Positions 5,846 through 9,560 of a stretch of DNA of 9,560 bases are shown in pieces (position 1 is the stretch's first letter; every line of letters starts with the position of its first letter). Source of the stretch: Desulfobacterales bacterium (lineage in GTDB: Bacteria; Desulfobacterota; Desulfobacteria; Desulfobacterales; Desulfosalsimonadaceae); the NCBI GenBank assembly GCA_018399455.1, contig JAGYOT010000043.1:1-9560 (forward strand), written 5' to 3'. The translations under genes were made by a program, and so were the position numbers. The notes below the pieces were generated by a model. The model saw only the letters and a list, made by a program, of their open reading frames with translations, made no database searches and was not told the DNA's origin.

Positions 5846-7984
5846 ATGAGGTTTAGGGCTTGCTTGTGCTTGTTCGTTGTCTTGATTCTTTGGATCACTG
5901 TTGCCGGACTGCCCCGCTCCTCTGCGCAGGATGGCAGCAGCGGGGGATCGCAATCGAAGCACGGGCAGGCACCGGCAGATCCGGTGTCTGAGGGAGCGGG
6001 GCCGCTGATTGGCTTTTCAGGCGATGCCGCCGGTTCCATGAAACAGGAGGCGGCCCGGGTAAAGAAGAATTTGGGCCATCAGGCCCGGTCCATTTTTATC
6101 CATACGCCGCTCGGGTGGAACCTGGATACCCTGGATTATCTGTCACGGCAAGTACTTCGGCTCCCGGCCAAACTGCCGGCCCTTGTCGCCCATATACTTG
6201 AGCAGGGACGCATTCTGGGGTTTGCCGGAAGCATGATCCTGCTGGTTTTTCTGGCTGCCGTGGGCTATAGCCTTATCGGCCGGAAGCGGGTTCTGCAGGC
6301 TGTTGAGAATGCGGCAAATCCGGTTTCCCGGCAGCTGCCGGAGGAGTTTTATCCCTATTTTTTATTGATCCTGCGGTCTCTTGCCGCAGCCCTGATTCCG
6401 CTGATCCTGCTTGCGGTTTTTGGTCTTATTAAAGGTTTTATCGTTTATAAGGCGGCCTGGTTTCTCCTGATCGGCCGTCTCCTTTTGCTGTGGTCTGTGG
6501 GGGCGCTGTTTTTAAGTTTGATGCGCGGCCTTGTCGAGCTCTCCATCATTCCGGCAGGTACTGAAAGGGGGGAGCGCCTGGCGAATCGGACCCGGCGGCT
6601 CGCCTTGTACATATTGATCGGGGCTGCTGTTTTATGGAGTGCGGAGGCGGTTATTGAACGGCCTGACGTGGTGGCTTTACTGCGCTTTGTGGTTTACCTC
6701 TCTATTGTGTGTCTGCTTTTTCTTTTTTTCCTGCGAAAGCGCTCTATCCTGTCCTTTCTGCCGCAACTGCCCTACAAGAGCTATCAGTCCTTTCTTCGGG
6801 GGTTGAACCGGTATTATTATCCGGTGATCAGCCTCACCTTTTTGACGGGAGTCTTGTGGTGCCTCGGGTTTAAGCGCTTCTCCAGCTTTTTGTGGACGAA
6901 GACGTGGGCGGTCGCAGGTATTTTTATTATTTCTTCAGTAATTTATCATGTAACGATCAGGCAGATCCAGCGACTTGCAGACCGGGCCGCCCCGGACAAT
7001 GAAGAGGCCCGGCATTTTTTCAAGTCCCTGAAGGTCCTGGTTTTATATGTTTCCGTTATCGTCACGGCCGTGATCATGCTCGATCTTCTCGGGCTTCTTA
7101 GCCCGATTCAGCGATTCATGTCTTTTCAATTGATTAAGGTGGGCAATGCACCGCTTTCCCTGTGGGTGCTCGTCAAAGCCGGCCTGATTTTATTGGTTTT
7201 TGTTTATCTTTCAAGGCTGTTGTGCGCGTATCTGGATTACCGGGTTTACCCGCGCCTTGTCGTTGAACCGGGGCTTGCCTATGCCATTAATACCTTTCTT
7301 AAATATTTTTTCATGGTTGTCGGGGCGCTGGCCTCGCTTCAGATCGTGGGTTTTGATCTGCGGGCACTTATGGTGTTTGCCGGTGCTGTGGGCATTGGCG
7401 TAGGGCTTGCCATGCAGACGGTTATGGGCAATATGATTGCCGGCTTTGCCATCATATTCGGCGGAAAAATCCGAAAAGGCGACTGGATTGAAATCCACGG
7501 AACCCTGGGGGTCGTCACGGACATTTATCTGCGGGCCACAAAGGTGAGAAACCGCGACAACATCGAATACTTGATTCCCAATGCGGATTTGATGTCCACC
7601 ACGATTATCAACTATTCCCTTTCCTCGCCAATGATCCGGATTGCCGTGCCCTTTGGCGTCTCCTACGCAGCGGATCCGGATGAGGTGGGCCGGATCGCTG
7701 TGGCGGTGGCGGAAAAAGAGCCGAGGGTCATGGGGTACAGAAACCCGGAGATCCGGTTTATGGGCTATGGAGACAGTTCCATTGATTTTGAGCTTTTGAT
7801 ATGGATTGATGTCCGCAAAACGGCCCGGCGCCTGATCCGGAGCCGGCTTTATTTTGCCCTGTTTGATGCGCTGAAGGCGGCCGGCATTGAAATCCCGTTC
7901 CCCCAGCGGGACCTGCACATCCGAAGCGGGGCCGTAAGGCATGCCCGGGCGCAGGAGGAGGAAGGCGCCCGTCTTGGGCCATAG
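5846..7984 (+). CDS. Large multi-pass MscS-family mechanosensitive ion channel
   Basis: The 712-residue protein starts with a signal-like segment (residues 5-22, possible cleavage after SSAQ at 25-28). A polar periplasmic stretch of about 90 residues follows, then about ten hydrophobic spans between 122 and 502. The C-terminal part is a canonical MscS core. The pore helix at about 505-538 is rich in Gly and Ala (VFAGAVGIGVGLAMQ, 510-524, then GNMIAGFAIIF). The beta domain follows (GDWIEIHGTLGVVTDIYLRAT, 545-565; YLIPNADLMSTTIINYS, 575-591), and the cytoplasmic alpha/beta domain ends with IEIPFPQRDLHI (681-692). MscS channels open under membrane tension to release solutes during hypo-osmotic shock. 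E. coli MscS has 286 residues and three helices; MscK and YnaI-type relatives carry extra N-terminal helices, so this belongs to a larger class. It is transcribed away from resB. The MscS fold is certain; the gating stimulus and any accessory role of the N-terminal helices are unknown. Confidence 0.93.
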   Translation: MRFRACLCLFVVLILWITVAGLPRSSAQDGSSGGSQSKHGQAPADPVSEGAGPLIGFSGDAAGSMKQEAARVKKNLGHQARSIFIHTPLGWNLDTLDYLSRQVLRLPAKLPALVAHILEQGRILGFAGSMILLVFLAAVGYSLIGRKRVLQAVENAANPVSRQLPEEFYPYFLLILRSLAAALIPLILLAVFGLIKGFIVYKAAWFLLIGRLLLLWSVGALFLSLMRGLVELSIIPAGTERGERLANRTRRLALYILIGAAVLWSAEAVIERPDVVALLRFVVYLSIVCLLFLFFLRKRSILSFLPQLPYKSYQSFLRGLNRYYYPVISLTFLTGVLWCLGFKRFSSFLWTKTWAVAGIFIISSVIYHVTIRQIQRLADRAAPDNEEARHFFKSLKVLVLYVSVIVTAVIMLDLLGLLSPIQRFMSFQLIKVGNAPLSLWVLVKAGLILLVFVYLSRLLCAYLDYRVYPRLVVEPGLAYAINTFLKYFFMVVGALASLQIVGFDLRALMVFAGAVGIGVGLAMQTVMGNMIAGFAIIFGGKIRKGDWIEIHGTLGVVTDIYLRATKVRNRDNIEYLIPNADLMSTTIINYSLSSPMIRIAVPFGVSYAADPDEVGRIAVAVAEKEPRVMGYRNPEIRFMGYGDSSIDFELLIWIDVRKTARRLIRSRLYFALFDALKAAGIEIPFPQRDLHIRSGAVRHARAQEEEGARLGP

Positions 7985-8058
7985 CCCGGAATCATTTAAT
8001 CACCGGACAGGAGAATAGCCAGCCGGAGCCCTGCAACATGTCGAAGGCAAGCTGATTT

Positions 8059-9560
8059 ATGAATACCGCCGAATACCGTCAAATATTTGATCAATCCGGA
8101 GTGGCCTCTATCATTATTGAGCCTGACATGACCATTGTCATGGCTAACAAGGAATTTGGGAAGGTCACCGGCTATTCCCGCTCTGAGATCGAACATCAGG
8201 CAAAATGGGCGATGTTCATTGATCCCCGGGACCTGGATCGGATGATGCAATATCATTATGATCGGCGAAGAGAGGGAGGACGGGCACCGTCCGAGTATGA
8301 GTGCCGTGTGATTAATCGGCGGGGCGAGAGGCGATATATGTTTGTCAAGGCGGGGATGCTTGATGATCATAAGCATAGCATGATCTCTTTTATGGATATC
8401 ACGCAGCTGAAGCAGACGGAGCAGGCCCTTAAAGAGAGCAGCGATAAATTAAGCCGCATCATTGAGGCGACCCACGGCTTTATCTATACCTGCGACCGGC
8501 AGTATAGAATTGAGTTTATGAACAAGGCGACGATTGACCGGCTCGGGCGGGATGCAACGGGTGAGATCTGCTATCAGGCGTTTTGCGGCCTGGATGCCCC
8601 ATGCCCCTGGTGCCCGTGCGGTGCGGTCTTTAAGGGGGACTCTCAACGCTTGGAATTTGAGAATCCAAGGGACAGTCGGTGGTATCATGCGGTTATGTCC
8701 CCCATTTTTGTCGCAGGGGGCGGGGTCTCGAGCCTGGAAGTTTTTGCTTTTGACATTACGGAGCGCAAACGGGAGGAGGCGGCGCTTGTAGAACGGGCGA
8801 CGTATCTGCGCAAGGAGAATGTCCGGTACAAGTCCAGTCTGCGGGATCGGTACCGCTTCGGCGATATTATCGGAAAAAGCCGCTCCATGCAGACGGTTTA
8901 TGATCTGATTTTAAATGCGGCCGCAACCGATGCCAATACCATCATTTACGGCGAGTCCGGGACCGGCAAGGAACTGGTGGCCAAGGCGATCCATGAGAAC
9001 AGCGACCGCCGGGATGCGCCATTTGTGGTAGTCAACTGCGGTGCCATTCCGGAAGCACTCCTGGAGAGTGAATTTTTTGGGTACAAGAAAGGGGCTTTTA
9101 CCGGAGCCGAGCGCGATAAGCACGGATATCTGGCTTTGGCGGACGGCGGCACGCTGTTTTTGGACGAGCTGGGAGAGATTGGACTCAACATGCAGGTCAA
9201 ACTTCTGCGGGTCATTGAGGGCAACGGCTATAGGCCGGTCGGCGGCCAGAGTCTTGTCTATCCGGACATTCGCATCATCGCCGCCACGCACCGAAATCTG
9301 CGCAGCCGCATCGACGCGGGGGAGATGCGGGAGGATTTTTTCTACCGGATCCATGTCATTCCCATCCAGATCCCTCCGCTTCGGGAGCGAAAAGAGGACC
9401 TTCTGCTGCTGGTGGATCATTTCCGTAAGAACTGTCCGGATCAGGCGAAACTTCCTCCGGTGACCGGGCAAATACTGGAGGCCATTTATGATTACGACTG
9501 GCCTGGAAATGTACGTGAGCTGCAAAATACCATGCATCGCTATTTCACCCTCAGGCAGTT
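8059..9560 (+). CDS. PAS-PAS sigma-54-dependent transcriptional activator (C-terminus beyond window)
   Basis: The first 500 codons are present and the frame is still open at the right edge. PAS1 spans about 4-115, with the NKEFGKVTGYSRSEI type core at 30-44 and a DITQLKQ end. PAS2 spans about 131-236, ends FDITERK, and has five cysteines (171, 176, 182, 185, 187). A helical linker (237-266) leads to an AAA+ domain. This has Walker A GESGTGKE (298-305), the sigma-54 contact loop GAFTGA (345-350), Walker B LFLDE (366-370), the arginine-finger region REDFFYR (424-430) and WPGNVREL (481-488). Such proteins use ATP to open sigma-54 promoters in response to a signal sensed by the N-terminal domains. 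There is no receiver domain. The DNA-binding helix-turn-helix should follow outside the window. The ATG is fixed by an in-frame TGA at 8053-8055; the ribosome site GAAGG (8043-8047) is rather distant. Target genes cannot be told from the sequence. Confidence 0.95.
   Translation, partial: MNTAEYRQIFDQSGVASIIIEPDMTIVMANKEFGKVTGYSRSEIEHQAKWAMFIDPRDLDRMMQYHYDRRREGGRAPSEYECRVINRRGERRYMFVKAGMLDDHKHSMISFMDITQLKQTEQALKESSDKLSRIIEATHGFIYTCDRQYRIEFMNKATIDRLGRDATGEICYQAFCGLDAPCPWCPCGAVFKGDSQRLEFENPRDSRWYHAVMSPIFVAGGGVSSLEVFAFDITERKREEAALVERATYLRKENVRYKSSLRDRYRFGDIIGKSRSMQTVYDLILNAAATDANTIIYGESGTGKELVAKAIHENSDRRDAPFVVVNCGAIPEALLESEFFGYKKGAFTGAERDKHGYLALADGGTLFLDELGEIGLNMQVKLLRVIEGNGYRPVGGQSLVYPDIRIIAATHRNLRSRIDAGEMREDFFYRIHVIPIQIPPLRERKEDLLLLVDHFRKNCPDQAKLPPVTGQILEAIYDYDWPGNVRELQNTMHRYFTLRQ

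Noticed and set aside
7211..7942. Minus-strand 243-codon frame inside the MscS gene
   Set aside because: It is antisense to the conserved MscS core and gives a His- and Pro-rich protein without recognisable motifs.
7976..7988. Small GGGC-CATA-GCCC hairpin at the MscS stop codon
   Set aside because: The stem is four base pairs and no T run follows, so it is too weak to call a terminator.
8911..9537. Minus-strand 208-codon frame opposite the AAA+ domain
   Set aside because: The plus strand carries intact Walker A, GAFTGA and Walker B motifs in one continuous frame. The antisense frame is a by-product.

Overview
The window looks like chromosomal DNA of a sulfate-reducing or related syntrophic member of the Desulfobacterota (former Deltaproteobacteria). 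The evidence is a minus-strand gene set matching the start of the quinone reductase complex operon (qrcA-qrcB-qrcC). It sits with a System II cytochrome c assembly pair (ResB and CcsA) and a PAS/sigma-54 activator of a type common in that phylum. This assignment rests on reading the proteins; no database search was run.

Layout. Minus strand, read from about 5570 down to 1: resB (4108-5499) and ccsA (3271-4104), only 3 bases apart; a 107-base AT-rich gap with a candidate promoter; a membrane-anchored pentaheme cytochrome c, qrcA-like (2489-3163); a Tat-exported molybdopterin-oxidoreductase-family subunit, qrcB-like (164-2446); and the first 32 codons of a ferredoxin-type iron-sulfur subunit, qrcC-like (1-98), running off the left edge. 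A 346-base non-coding gap (5500-5845) separates this block from the plus-strand genes. These are a large multi-pass MscS-family channel (5846-7984) and, 74 bases later, the first 500 codons of a PAS-PAS-AAA+ sigma-54 activator (8059 onward), which runs off the right edge.

How the genes fit together. ResB and CcsA move heme to the outer face of the membrane and attach it to CxxCH motifs. The next gene downstream encodes a protein with five such motifs. In the Qrc complex of sulfate reducers, the multiheme QrcA takes electrons from periplasmic cytochrome c3, which is charged by hydrogenases and formate dehydrogenases. The electrons pass through iron-sulfur clusters in QrcB and QrcC to a membrane NrfD-type subunit (expected just left of the window) that reduces menaquinone. 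The block therefore reads as an electron-transfer module with its own cofactor-attachment machinery. The MscS channel and the regulator have no evident functional tie to it.

No RNA genes, CRISPR arrays, insertion sequences or convincing terminators were seen. The most notable points are five rather than six hemes in the QrcA-like protein, apparent loss of molybdenum-site residues in the QrcB-like protein, the resB-ccsA-qrc linkage, and a cysteine-rich second PAS domain in the regulator. None of these amounts to a clearly new system.
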